52,548 nt of DNA from Actinocrinis puniceicyclus (GCF_018283645.1 NZ_JAGSXH010000035.1:1-52548); one strand, 5' to 3'. Positions 1-8,023 are shown, counted from the stretch's first letter. Translations and numbers: made by a program. The notes: generated by a model not told the origin, from the sequence alone.

Positions 1-76
1 CCTGGTTCCCACCCGGCTACACCCCGGCCTGACCCACCACCACACCACCAGCCGAAACCAACCCGGACAACGGCAG

Positions 77-937
77 CTACCACGCGCCCCGAACCATCAC
101 GCCCCGTGACACCGGTGAACGTTTACCGCCGTTCGTCTCCGATTCGCCCGAGTGGCCGGTGAGAACGAGCTGATGGGCTGCCCTGAGCAGCGGGCCAGGA
201 TCGAGCCCGAGTTCGTCTGCGAGCAGGCGACGCCCCGTTTCGAATGCCTCTATCGCCTCCGCCTGGCGACCGGCGTGGTGGAGTGCGCGCATCAGTGTGG
301 CTCGGAGAGTTTCCCGTAGCGGGTGTTGTTCCACAAGTTCGAGTAGCGGCGTGACGGCCGTGGCGGCCTGCCCGCGTCGAATCTGGAGCTCAGCCCACCT
401 TTCAAGCACGTCAGCGCGTTCGGTATCGAGAAGCAATGCCCTGTTCTCGAGCGGCCGGCTGTCCAGATTGCCGAGCGCCGGGCCGCGCCAGTTGCCGAGT
501 GCCGACTGGAACAGTTCCGCTGCATCGTCGAGCCGCCCTATCCGCAGCGCTTGATCGGCGCGGTGGACGGCCGTGCGGAAGAGAGAGAGGTCTGTTGAAC
601 CCTCCAGGGCGCTGAGCTGGTAATAGCCTGCGCCAGTGGTGAGGGTGAATACGCCATTGGCCGGAGCCAGTGCCCGGCGGAGCGTTGCCACGACATTGTG
701 CACTTGCTGGCGCGCGGATGCAGGAGGGGACACCCAGAGTGCATCGACTATCTGGTCGACGGACACCGGAGCGTTGGCGCTCAGCGTGAGTAACGCCAGA
801 ACCTTGCGCTCGCGCGAACTTCGGGGAACATGTGACAGTCCGCCGATCACCAGATCCAGTTCCCCGAGTATCCAGATCTTGGCGTGGCCACTCAGTACAT
901 CGACTTCTGAAGCGTCCTCGCGGTCCGGCGAAGTCAA
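77..937 (-). CDS. SARP-family transcriptional regulator (short form)
   Basis: This 286-residue protein has the small AfsR/SARP layout: an OmpR-type winged-helix DNA-binding domain at about residues 25-105 (with VDQIVDALW and VHNVVATLRRAL) followed by a bacterial transcriptional activation domain at about 115-262 (with HPLRETLRATLMRALHHAGR and LDPGPLLRAAHQ). No ATPase or TPR extension follows, so it is the minimal SARP size. The chosen start is TTG at 937 because a purine-rich GAGGGGAGG lies about 10 bases upstream; no ATG or GTG fits better. It is divergent from the peptide/SdpA/SdpB/GNAT genes that begin at 1142, across about 200 bases. By family knowledge SARPs activate adjacent biosynthetic or peptide genes, so control of that operon is a reasonable inference but is not shown. 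The N-terminal dozen residues are acidic and unlike other SARPs, so the start could be slightly downstream. Confidence 0.85.
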   Translation of the reverse strand: MTSPDREDASEVDVLSGHAKIWILGELDLVIGGLSHVPRSSRERKVLALLTLSANAPVSVDQIVDALWVSPPASARQQVHNVVATLRRALAPANGVFTLTTGAGYYQLSALEGSTDLSLFRTAVHRADQALRIGRLDDAAELFQSALGNWRGPALGNLDSRPLENRALLLDTERADVLERWAELQIRRGQAATAVTPLLELVEQHPLRETLRATLMRALHHAGRQAEAIEAFETGRRLLADELGLDPGPLLRAAHQLVLTGHSGESETNGGKRSPVSRGVMVRGAW

Positions 938-1141
938 GTCGAACGTGCCTCCCCTCGCACGTCACTCAACGGGCGTCTCAGCCGCTGGTGCGCTCAGCAC
1001 AGTTGGTAGCCGACTGTGCAGATGGCGGGCACTCACGGTTGCGGAGTAGCCAAACGTTAGCACAGCGGTAGGCGCGCCTGAGATCATGTGTTCGGCCTCA
1101 ACGCACTGGGGCACGTTGGTACACGGGAGGAGATCGACTTA

Positions 1142-1276
1142 ATGGGTATAAAGCGGGCGCTCATTTCCGCCGTGGCGATCGCCCTGGCAGCTGTCGCTCT
1201 GGTCACGGTGGGTAACGCGAACCACTCGCAGTCGCAGACCGTGGTCCCGAACGGCGGTAAGGCCTTTGACGCCTGA
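1142..1276 (+). CDS. 44-residue secreted or membrane peptide, candidate Sdp-type peptide precursor
   Basis: A short gene with a strong ribosome site (GGGAGGAG at 1125-1132, about 10 bases before ATG). The product begins MGIKR, has an uninterrupted hydrophobic stretch at residues 6-23, and ends in a polar tail with NANHSQSQ and PNGGKAFDA. This is the shape of a signal peptide or single membrane helix plus a short exported tail. It lacks cysteines, unlike the disulfide-containing SDP toxin of Bacillus. It is the first gene before the SdpA-like and SdpB-like genes and is divergent from the SARP gene. No homologue is recognised. By position it could be the peptide substrate processed by the downstream membrane proteins, a pheromone, or simply a small membrane protein. 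In-frame codons continue for about 36 residues after the stop, so a longer ancestral form is possible. Confidence 0.55.
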   Translation: MGIKRALISAVAIALAAVALVTVGNANHSQSQTVVPNGGKAFDA

Positions 1277-1451
1277 AATCGGCGGTCTATCCGAGTATCG
1301 GTCGCTTCTTGGCGACGTCGGCGAGCCAGTGGGGCAGCGGGTATCGACGACGGCGAGTTCTGCTCTGCTGCCGTCAGGACCCGCTGATGACTCGCGGCGA
1401 TGGCGGATGAGGTCGCTCGAAGCCCGACCGAACAGCTAAGGCAGGCCCATC

Positions 1452-2009
1452 GTGTCCGAGACACACTCCGAGGCGCTGGCAGCTCTTCGAGGGTTTGTGT
1501 TCACCATGGCACTCCTCGCGGTGCTGCTCGGCGGCTCGCTGATCGCACAGTTGCCCGCTCGATTCACTCAGGGCTGGTTCACGCCGGAGCGCGACGCCTA
1601 TCAGCAGGTGTGGCCACAGTCATGGGCGTTCTTCGCACCGCTCGGGGGTGCCGCGTCGTACACCGCTTACCAGCTCGGCCCGAAGGACATGCTCTCTCGG
1701 CCATTGATCATGAAGACCATGTCGGCCGCGAACCGCTGGGGTATCGGACACGGAAGCGACGTCGGATTCTACGAGGTGGACTACCTCGCGCAGTACATCC
1801 CCCCGGTCGATTGGGTTGAATGTCCCGACGCCCGCTGGGCTCAGTGCGCCCAGCGAGCGCCGATCGTCTCGTTTCGAGACAATTTCACCCCGGCAGCTGT
1901 CTGCGGAGACGTGCTGTTCGTACGGACGGACCCGGATGCGGATTCGAGCAAGAGCAGCGACTCTGTTCCGGCTGGATCGGTGAGCGTGGCTGAGGTGTCG
2001 TGTCGATGA
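1452..2009 (+). CDS. SdpA-like antimicrobial peptide maturation protein
   Basis: The 185-residue product has one N-terminal membrane segment at about residues 12-32, then an extracytoplasmic domain with WPQSWAFFAPLGG and a C-terminal CGDVLFVR. Length, the single anchor and the W-x-FF motif fit the SdpA family. SdpA acts with SdpB to convert the SdpC precursor into the secreted toxin in Bacillus subtilis. The start is GTG at 1452. The gene lies 175 bases after the small peptide gene and overlaps the next gene through an ATGA junction at 2006-2009. The stretch 1277-1451 holds no clear gene. Assignment rests on motif recognition plus the SdpB-like partner. The biochemical role of SdpA is itself poorly known. 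Confidence 0.65.
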   Translation: MSETHSEALAALRGFVFTMALLAVLLGGSLIAQLPARFTQGWFTPERDAYQQVWPQSWAFFAPLGGAASYTAYQLGPKDMLSRPLIMKTMSAANRWGIGHGSDVGFYEVDYLAQYIPPVDWVECPDARWAQCAQRAPIVSFRDNFTPAAVCGDVLFVRTDPDADSSKSSDSVPAGSVSVAEVSCR

Positions 2010-2920
2010 CCTGGCGGCTGAGCGGGATCGAGTCCTTCGAGATGCGCGATGCGATGCTCTCTTTGGCAAGGTCAATCCTTGCTCTCGCGCAACTGCTGAC
2101 CATCCTCGCGACGCCCGACTGGCAGATGTTCATGAGCGTTCCCAGCACTTCGCTCGCGGCCCAGTGCACCGGGATCAAAGCCGCCTCATTGTGGTGTGTG
2201 ACCGGCGGCGAACAATTGCCGGATCCCGCCGGACGCACGATCGCCACAGTCGTCTTGCTGCTTGTCCTGTCTGGCTACCGGCCCCGCTGGTCGTGCATCC
2301 CGCACTGGTACGTCGCGTTCAGCATCGCCGAAGACGTGACCACGATCGACGGCGGTGACCATGTCGCCGAGATCTTTACGATGCTGCTCATCCCCATATG
2401 CCTCGGGGATGAGCGTGTGTGGATCTGGCGGAAACCGGTCTATCCGGTCGCGCCGACTTGGCGCGGCGCCGCGTTCGCCGGGTATTATCTGATCCGGTTC
2501 CAAGCCGCATTCATTTACTTGAGCGCAGCGCTTTCGAAGCTGGCACATCCGGCATGGCGCCACGCGACCGCCCTACGCAGCCTCTTGGACAACCCGAGCT
2601 ACGGAGCGCCCGCGCTATTACGGCCGCTAGCCGAGAAAGTACTCTCCGCGCCGATCCTCGCGGCCCCGCTGACCTGGGGCGTCATTGCCATCGAACTCTC
2701 GATCGCCGCATCGACGGCGTTGCCGCGAAGACAGCGGCGGGTAGGCCTTCTCTTGGTTATCCTGCTCCACGGGGCAATCATCCTGCTCATGGGGCTGTTC
2801 AGCTTCGGCCTGATCATGATCGCGCTCATGATGGCGGTCAATGCCGGTACATCGGCAGTCGCCATGGCTCCGACGTATTCGCCGACACACGAGAGAGCAG
2901 AGGGTATTGCCAGCCGATGA
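2006..2920 (+). CDS. SdpB-like HTTM-domain integral membrane protein
   Basis: About 304 residues with five or more hydrophobic segments and the HTTM-domain signature in YLIRFQAAFIYLSAALSKL, then a W-R-x-A-x-A-L pattern. HTTM domains are shared by SdpB and the vitamin-K-dependent gamma-carboxylase fold. The start is taken as ATG at 2006, which overlaps the SdpA-like stop as ATGA; an in-frame GTG lies six bases earlier at 2000. It ends with another ATGA overlap into the acetyltransferase gene, so SdpA-like, SdpB-like and GNAT are translationally coupled. In Bacillus SdpB is needed with SdpA for toxin production. Here it probably modifies or exports the peptide encoded upstream, which is an inference from gene order. 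Confidence 0.65.
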   Translation: MTWRLSGIESFEMRDAMLSLARSILALAQLLTILATPDWQMFMSVPSTSLAAQCTGIKAASLWCVTGGEQLPDPAGRTIATVVLLLVLSGYRPRWSCIPHWYVAFSIAEDVTTIDGGDHVAEIFTMLLIPICLGDERVWIWRKPVYPVAPTWRGAAFAGYYLIRFQAAFIYLSAALSKLAHPAWRHATALRSLLDNPSYGAPALLRPLAEKVLSAPILAAPLTWGVIAIELSIAASTALPRRQRRVGLLLVILLHGAIILLMGLFSFGLIMIALMMAVNAGTSAVAMAPTYSPTHERAEGIASR

Positions 2921-3936
2921 CAATTGAGATTTCGCGATTCGATCCGATCCGCGAGTCGGACGTCGCCGTGCGCGACTGGTTCGATCTCGCCGCCGCTATC
3001 GCTGTCGAGCAGAGACCTGAGTTTCCGGCTCCCGAGTTCGATTCCTACGTCGAACAGTTGCGCCTGCCAGTCACCGCCTTCGGCCCGCAGAGTTTTTGGG
3101 CGGCCCGGGATTCGGGCGAGCTCGTCGGGGCTATGCGGGCGATCTATCTCGGGCAGGAGAACAGCAACAGCGCCTTTGTGACGGTGAACGTGCGCAGCGA
3201 CAGGCGCCGGGAGGGGATCGGCACACAGCTGCTCGCGGGATCGCTGACCGACCTGCGGGAGCAGAGACGTAGTCTGGTCGTCGGCCAGAACATCGTCCTG
3301 GACGGGCCGGCCGACCGGTGGGCGACGAAGTTGGGCTTCGCGAAGGTGCAGCAGCGGGCAGAACAGCATCTGCGTGTCAAGGAGGTCGATCCCGAGCTTT
3401 GGCAGACGCCCGCGCCGAGCGGCTTCCGCATGCGCCGCTGGATCGACTCCGCACCCGAGGAACTGCTCGAAGGCTTCGCGACGTTGCGCAACAGTATCGC
3501 GGACGCCCCGAAGGGGGACTCGAGCTACCAGCCACCCGAGTGGACGCCGGCGCGTGTCCGCCAGGAGGAGGCGGAGGTGCGCGCAGCCGGCCGAGTCCAC
3601 CGTTTCGTCGCCGCAGTGCACGAGCACACCGGCACCCTCGCGGGGTTCACCGAGCTTGCATATACCCTGGGGTATCCATCAGTTTGCTTTCAGCAGGACA
3701 CTGCGGTTCTCCGCGATTTCCGTGGGCTCGGCCTAGGCAGGGCGATCAAGGCGGAGATGATGCGGTGGCTCATAGCAGAGCAGGCGAGTGTAGAGACCGT
3801 AATGACGAACACGGGGGCTGACAACGTCCATATGATCCGGGTGAACCACCAACTCGGGTACGTCACGGTTCGCATCACCGCCTTCGTCGAGGCCGAGACG
3901 GAGTTGCTCAGCGCACGGACGCAGCTGCGAGGTTGA
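2917..3936 (+). CDS. Tandem-GNAT N-acetyltransferase
   Basis: A 339-residue protein with two GNAT folds. The first half holds VNVRSDRRREGIGTQLL (acetyl-CoA pyrophosphate loop) near residues 87-104, and the second holds DTAVLRDFRGLGLGRAIK near residues 262-280. Closing strands resemble NVHMIRVNHQLGY. The start at ATG 2917 overlaps the SdpB-like stop. Double-GNAT proteins of this length are common in actinomycetes (mycothiol-synthase-like architecture), but the sequence does not look like MshD itself. Because it is translationally coupled to Sdp-type genes it may acetylate the peptide or give self-immunity, as acetyltransferases do in some other peptide-toxin clusters. That role is inferred only. 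A long in-frame extension upstream to 2419 is antisense-free overlap with the SdpB-like gene and is not used. Confidence 0.8.
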   Translation: MTIEISRFDPIRESDVAVRDWFDLAAAIAVEQRPEFPAPEFDSYVEQLRLPVTAFGPQSFWAARDSGELVGAMRAIYLGQENSNSAFVTVNVRSDRRREGIGTQLLAGSLTDLREQRRSLVVGQNIVLDGPADRWATKLGFAKVQQRAEQHLRVKEVDPELWQTPAPSGFRMRRWIDSAPEELLEGFATLRNSIADAPKGDSSYQPPEWTPARVRQEEAEVRAAGRVHRFVAAVHEHTGTLAGFTELAYTLGYPSVCFQQDTAVLRDFRGLGLGRAIKAEMMRWLIAEQASVETVMTNTGADNVHMIRVNHQLGYVTVRITAFVEAETELLSARTQLRG

Positions 3937-4134
3937 GCAGCGGCGGGCCCCTTGGTCGGCGTGCCCGCCGCGACTGCCGTGACGGCTATGGCCTCGTTTG
4001 CCTGCCATAGTTGAATAGCCCTGTCTTGCGTCTGCTGCATGCGGTTGGACTCTGGCTGAGGCAGGGGTGAGCTCACCCGGATCAAGCGGTCAGCCGTGAA
4101 CGAATTCCGGGGACTCACTGAGCCTTTTCCAACC

Positions 4135-4478
4135 TCAGTGCGCTGTCTGCCGGTGCAGCGCGAGGACGGCTTGCACGAGAGCTGTGGTTCGGCTGGGTGA
4201 GCAGCGCAGTTTGCGTAGCAGGCGCCAGGTCTTGAGTGCGGCGTTTGCCTGTTCGCCCACGGCGCGGATCTTCGCGTGGGAGCGGTTGACGGCCTGCTTG
4301 CCCGGGCCGAGGTTGTGCCGCGGCCACGGTACGGGACGCTCACGGTGCCGTCGGCGCCCTGGTAGCCCTTGTCCGCCCACACCCTCACCCCGGCGCCGGT
4401 CAGTGCGGCGATGACGCCGTGCGTGCGGGCCGCGGTCAGGTCGTGCGCGGCGCCGGGCAGTACCACGCGGCAGGCCTG
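4135..4478 (-). pseudogene. IS5-type DDE transposase, C-terminal remnant, frameshifted
   Basis: Reading from 4478 downward, one frame gives PGAAHDLTAARTHGVIAALT followed by VWADKGYQGA, the hallmark second-aspartate region of IS5-group transposases. After a frame change near 4330 the next frame gives KQAVNRSHAKIRAVGEQANA and then a helix ending in HRQTAH before a TGA at 4135-4137. The N-terminal half is missing. The 5' edge abuts a remnant of a different transposase at about 4480, so one element was cut by the other. It is not functional. Confidence 0.7.
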
Positions 4479-4479
4479 C

Positions 4480-4598
4480 GACGACTGTTCAACAAACTCC
4501 TTGGCAGCCTCTACCACTGCCTCAAAACCCGCACCCTTTACGACGAAACCACCGCGTTCCCCAAGACCGCCCTGAAAGAACTCCAGCTCACCGCTTGA
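4480..4598 (+). pseudogene. IS110-type transposase, C-terminal remnant
   Basis: The frame ending at TGA 4596-4598 reads RLFNKLLGSLYHCLKTRTLY then DETTAF, which is the typical closing segment of IS110-family transposases (pattern LxxxLHxCLKxRTxYDExxAW). Only about 38 codons remain, without a start. The neighbouring reverse-strand fragment belongs to an IS5-type element, so the two remnants mark an old junction. Confidence 0.6.
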
Positions 4599-4690
4599 CC
4601 CCTAATCCCACCGGATGTCTTGGAGCCGTCCAATCAAGCGTGATAAATCATCGATGTTGGCGACGCTGAGTTTGTCACCGTGGCCAACGC

Positions 4691-4942
4691 TTGATCACAT
4701 CGCTGTTACGGAAAGTGGCGGTAGCGCGTGGTCGACGGGTGAAGAATCGGCTCGTGCGAGAACGGCTGCGTGAGGCGCTGCGGACGGGTCGTCCGTTGGA
4801 CCTGCGTCCGAATCGGCGGAATCCTGTCAACGCCCGCAACGGACGGCGCTGGGGTGCAGGACGGCAGGTCCAGGCCGCGTGTGTGGTTGAGCTGCTTGGC
4901 GACCGGGATCTGTTGGGCCAGGGGGTGGTGTCGTTGCATTGA
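4691..4942 (+). pseudogene. N-terminal part of the repeat-rich membrane protein, out of frame with its body
   Basis: This stretch encodes 83 residues including LREALRTGRPLDLR and WGAGRQVQAACVVELL. In actinomycete proteins often labelled membrane-associated oxidoreductase, that is the expected N-terminal segment, lying directly before an IGARITGSLDM-like first repeat. Here the frame stops at TGA 4940-4942, while the continuation starts one frame away at TTG 4939. The simplest reading is a single-base frameshift. Its own start (TTG 4691) is uncertain; GTG codons at 4715 or later are alternatives. Confidence 0.5.
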
Positions 4943-6417
4943 TCGGTGCGCGGATCACCGGTTCGCTCGACATGAGCCATGCGCGGTTCGACCGGCCCTT
5001 GATCGTCGAGTCCTGTTACTTCGACGAGCCGATCAAGTTGGTTGGCGCGCGGCTGGCCTGGCTCTCGTTGCACGACTGCGTCATGCCCGAGGTCAGTGGC
5101 TACTATCTGCGCGTTGAGGGTGATCTCGATCTGGGCGGCTCGAGCATGGTGGGCCTCGACTTGTTCGGTGCGCAGGTTGCCGGTCGGTTGGTGCTCGACG
5201 GCGCGCGTCTAGGTTCGGCGGGCGATCGGTTCGCGCTCAACGCCCCTGAGGCTGTGGTTGGCGGTGGGATGTACTGTAATGGCGGGTTCGTCGCGGAGGG
5301 GGGAGTCAACCTGTACGGGGCGAGTATTGGCGCGACGTTGGAGTTCTCCGGTGCGAGGCTGGAAAGCCCAGGACGGCACGCGCTGCGCGCCCCCGGATTG
5401 AAGGTCGGCGCGGATCTGATTCTCGATCAGGGCTTTGCCGGCGTGGGGTCGATCGACCTGTTCGCTGCGGAGATCGAGGGACAGGTGTGGCTCAGCGGTG
5501 CGCGCTTGAGCAGCGGCAGCGCGCGGTGGGGGTTGAGCGCTCCGCTGCTTAAGGTCCGTGGCGGGGTGTACTGCCGCGGCGGATTCGGCTGCGATGGGGG
5601 CGTGAACCTGTTTGGTGCGCAGATCGGATCGACGCTGGAGCTGGAGGGCGCGACGCTGACCAATCCCGGCGGGCTCGCGCTGCGTGCCCCCAGGCTCTCG
5701 GTCGCCTCCGATGTCACCTTGAGTAGAGGCTTCGCCGCTACCGGCGGGATCGATCTGACCGATGCGGTGATCCGCGGCGCGCTGGACCTCGAACAGGCGC
5801 ATCTGTCCGACGCCACTATCGCGCTGGTTGGCGCCCAGGTCGGCACGCTGCGCGGTGAGCCATCCGACGCGCCCCCAGCATGGGCCCTGGATGGGCTGAC
5901 GTATGAGTCCCTGGACCCGCATCCATCAGTGACACGGGCACTGAGATGGCTGCGCTCCGGGGCCGGTGCTTACCACCCGCAGCCGTACGAGCAGCTGGCC
6001 CGGTACTACCGCGGCCTTGGCCATGACGAGCAGGCGCGCACGGTGCATCTGGCCAAACAGCGCCACCGTCGCCAAGGGCTGCGTCTGGCGGCGCGGTGGT
6101 GGGGTCATATTCAGGACGCAGGTTTGGGTTACGGGTACCGGCCTGGGCGCGCGCTGTTGTGGCTCATCGCGCTGGTCGCCGCGTTGTCCGGGTACTTTGC
6201 GGCGTTCCCGCCCCACGTGGTCGCAGTCTCGGCGCCGCGCTTTCAGCCGGTGATCTACGCGCTCGACCTGCTGGTGCCTGTGCTTGGTCTCGGGCAGAAG
6301 AGCGCTTACGTGCCGATCGGCGCGGGCGAATGGGTCGCTTGGGCGGGCACGCTCGCCGGATGGGTCCTAGGCACCACGATCCTCGCGGCGGCCACCCGCG
6401 CGATCGCGAGGAACTGA
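4939..6417 (+). CDS. Repeat-rich (pentapeptide-like) membrane protein, body
   Basis: A 492-residue frame made of about twelve short beta-helix-like units such as GARITGSLDMSHARF, GAQVAGRLVLDGARL and GASIGATLEFSGARL, with a G-A-x-(I/L)-x-G-x-L-x-L rhythm over residues 1-300. Then follow a basic, helical linker (YHPQPYEQLARYYRGLGHDE) and two C-terminal membrane segments at about 408-430 and 465-487. Similar proteins in Streptomyces are annotated as membrane-associated oxidoreductases, although no redox motif is visible here. It probably is a cell-surface or membrane scaffold. The start shown is TTG 4939, overlapping the preceding frame. If the frameshift is real the native protein began near 4691. 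No partner gene is evident; transposase debris lies upstream and an attachment site downstream. Confidence 0.7.
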   Translation: MIGARITGSLDMSHARFDRPLIVESCYFDEPIKLVGARLAWLSLHDCVMPEVSGYYLRVEGDLDLGGSSMVGLDLFGAQVAGRLVLDGARLGSAGDRFALNAPEAVVGGGMYCNGGFVAEGGVNLYGASIGATLEFSGARLESPGRHALRAPGLKVGADLILDQGFAGVGSIDLFAAEIEGQVWLSGARLSSGSARWGLSAPLLKVRGGVYCRGGFGCDGGVNLFGAQIGSTLELEGATLTNPGGLALRAPRLSVASDVTLSRGFAATGGIDLTDAVIRGALDLEQAHLSDATIALVGAQVGTLRGEPSDAPPAWALDGLTYESLDPHPSVTRALRWLRSGAGAYHPQPYEQLARYYRGLGHDEQARTVHLAKQRHRRQGLRLAARWWGHIQDAGLGYGYRPGRALLWLIALVAALSGYFAAFPPHVVAVSAPRFQPVIYALDLLVPVLGLGQKSAYVPIGAGEWVAWAGTLAGWVLGTTILAAATRAIARN

Positions 6418-6484
6418 CAGACAAGCGAGGGATATTCCACTTTTCAGGTGGTCTGCAGTCGGTCTCCGCTAGGGAGATGCTCGG

Positions 6485-8023
6485 TCACGATGACGTGCGT
6501 GTCGGCGGCCTGATGAGAGCGGCGTGCGAGCGGGCCGCCCGTGATGGGTTGGTGCGACGTGGCATGCGGCGGTAGAGTCGGGGTGAGGAGTCCGGATGAA
6601 ATGGGATGAGATGGACGCGGCAGCCCACTGAGATCTGTACCGGAATATCAGAGATCGGACTTTTAATCCGTAGGTTGTGGGTTCGAGTCCCACGCGCCCC
6701 ACCATCGGTAAGGCTCTGACCTGCAGCGGAGCTGTCGGAAACGCCATCAGACTCGGCCTTGGCAACATCTTTGGTCACCGATTGGTCACGCCGCTTTCGC
6801 GGCACCAAAGCAGCGGCCTTCTCTGCGGCCTCGCGGCCGACGCCGGACAGAAGGTGCGCATACGTGTCGACGGTGATCGCCTGCGAGCTGTGCCCGATCC
6901 GCTTGGAAACCAGCGACATGTCCACGCCGGCAGCGAGCATCAGCGAGGCGTGGCCGTGGCGAAGGTCGTGCAACCGGATGCGGCGCAGCCCGGCCGCGTC
7001 GACGAGTTCCCGGAACGCCTCGCTGACGTCCGTGGGGTTGAGCGGATCGCCGCCGGGCTGCGCGAACACCAGGTCGTGGTCCCGGTAGGCGTCGCCCCAC
7101 TCGGCCCGCTCGGAGTCCTGTACGAGCTTATGCGCGAGCAGTGCACCCATCACCACGTCGTCGAGTTCGATTGGGTTCTCGGCGCGGCCGGTCGACTTCG
7201 GGGTGTCGAACCGCACGCCCGGATGCCGCTCGCCACACACCGGGCACACTGGCTGCTGGCCGGTGCGGACCTTGTGACACTCCTTGATCTGCTGGCGCAC
7301 GATCAGGAACCGGCCCGTCAGATCCACGTCCGACCAGCGCAGGCCAAGCGCTTCGCCGCGGCGCAGGCCTGCACCGGCGATCGTCTCGAACAGTGCCGCG
7401 AGAGGATGCGCGGCGACCGAGTCGAGGAACGTTCCGAGGTCCGCTGCTTCCCACGGGCGCACCTTCGGCCGCGTGGATTGCGGCAGTTCGACCAGGGTTG
7501 CAGGGTTCTGAGCGATCAGGCCCTTCTTGACCGCGGTGGTCAGCGCGCTGCGCAGTGTCGCGTGCACGCGCAGCACCGTCGCGGCTTTGCGCCCGTCCGT
7601 CAGGTCGGTGAGCAACTTTTGCACGTGCCCGGGTCGTAGGTCTCGCAGCTTGATATGGCCGAGCGCGGGCACCAGGTGCAGCCGCATGTGGTCCCGGTAA
7701 CCCTCAGCGGTCGACGCCTTGATCTTCTTGACCGTCTCGCGCTCGGTCACCCACTGCGTGAGCCATTCGCCCACCGTGATTGAGGCGTCCGGGACGAACG
7801 TGCCCTGCTGGACCTTAGCCAGCAGTTCGTTCAGCGCGTCCTGCGCGGCTGTCTGTGTCCTGAAGCCGCCGCGCTTGAACTGCTTGCGCTTGCCGGTAGC
7901 CGGGTCGATGCCGATATCAAGAACATATGACCACGAACCGTGCTTCTTCTGACAATTTTGTCGTCGGCCCTTGGCATCTTTTACAACAGGGCACGTGCAT
8001 CGCTTGAACGTCGAGCCCTTCAT
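6485..8023 (-). CDS. int: Tyrosine-recombinase integrase of a tRNA-Lys-targeting element
   Basis: A 512-residue frame. Residues 1-80 form the arm-binding domain with a CxC cluster near residue 9, 84-170 the SAM-like core-binding domain, and 190-395 the catalytic domain with R221 (AGAGLRRGEAL), H352 and R355 (LHDLRHGHA), H378 (RIGHSS) and nucleophile Y388 (TVDTYAHL). An insertion at about 248-268 carries CPVC and HP and may bind zinc. Residues from about 440 onward are translated from the tRNA-Lys core and beyond, so the true end was probably set by the previous attP context. The start at 8023 overlaps the end of the XRE gene by four bases, suggesting co-expression. It should catalyse integration and excision at the core at 6657-6704. 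Confidence 0.92.
   Translation of the reverse strand: MKGSTFKRCTCPVVKDAKGRRQNCQKKHGSWSYVLDIGIDPATGKRKQFKRGGFRTQTAAQDALNELLAKVQQGTFVPDASITVGEWLTQWVTERETVKKIKASTAEGYRDHMRLHLVPALGHIKLRDLRPGHVQKLLTDLTDGRKAATVLRVHATLRSALTTAVKKGLIAQNPATLVELPQSTRPKVRPWEAADLGTFLDSVAAHPLAALFETIAGAGLRRGEALGLRWSDVDLTGRFLIVRQQIKECHKVRTGQQPVCPVCGERHPGVRFDTPKSTGRAENPIELDDVVMGALLAHKLVQDSERAEWGDAYRDHDLVFAQPGGDPLNPTDVSEAFRELVDAAGLRRIRLHDLRHGHASLMLAAGVDMSLVSKRIGHSSQAITVDTYAHLLSGVGREAAEKAAALVPRKRRDQSVTKDVAKAESDGVSDSSAAGQSLTDGGARGTRTHNLRIKSPISDIPVQISVGCRVHLIPFHPDSSPRLYRRMPRRTNPSRAARSHAALIRPPTRTSS
6657..6704 (+). repeat. Attachment core: 3' half of tRNA-Lys(TTT)
   Basis: The bases run from the anticodon stem (GGACTTTTAATCC, anticodon TTT) through a perfect T arm (GTGGG, TTCGAGT, CCCAC) to the acceptor 3' strand GCGCCCC, discriminator A and CCA. 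No D arm or 5' acceptor strand is present upstream: the sequence changes character at about 6655. It is therefore not a working tRNA gene but the identity segment used by the adjacent integrase. The integrase gene reads through it on the other strand, giving GARGTRTHNLRIKSP, a familiar tail of tRNA-targeting integrases. Confidence 0.85.

Noticed and set aside
1084-1464. Minus-strand frame of 126 residues opposite the small peptide gene
   Set aside because: No ribosome site and Arg/Ser-rich shadow composition; the opposite strand has a strong ribosome site and signal-like helix.
2419-2916. In-frame extension of the GNAT gene upstream of ATG 2917
   Set aside because: It overlaps the SdpB-like gene over its whole length and its sequence is Arg/Pro-rich without similarity; the ATGA junction gives a better start.
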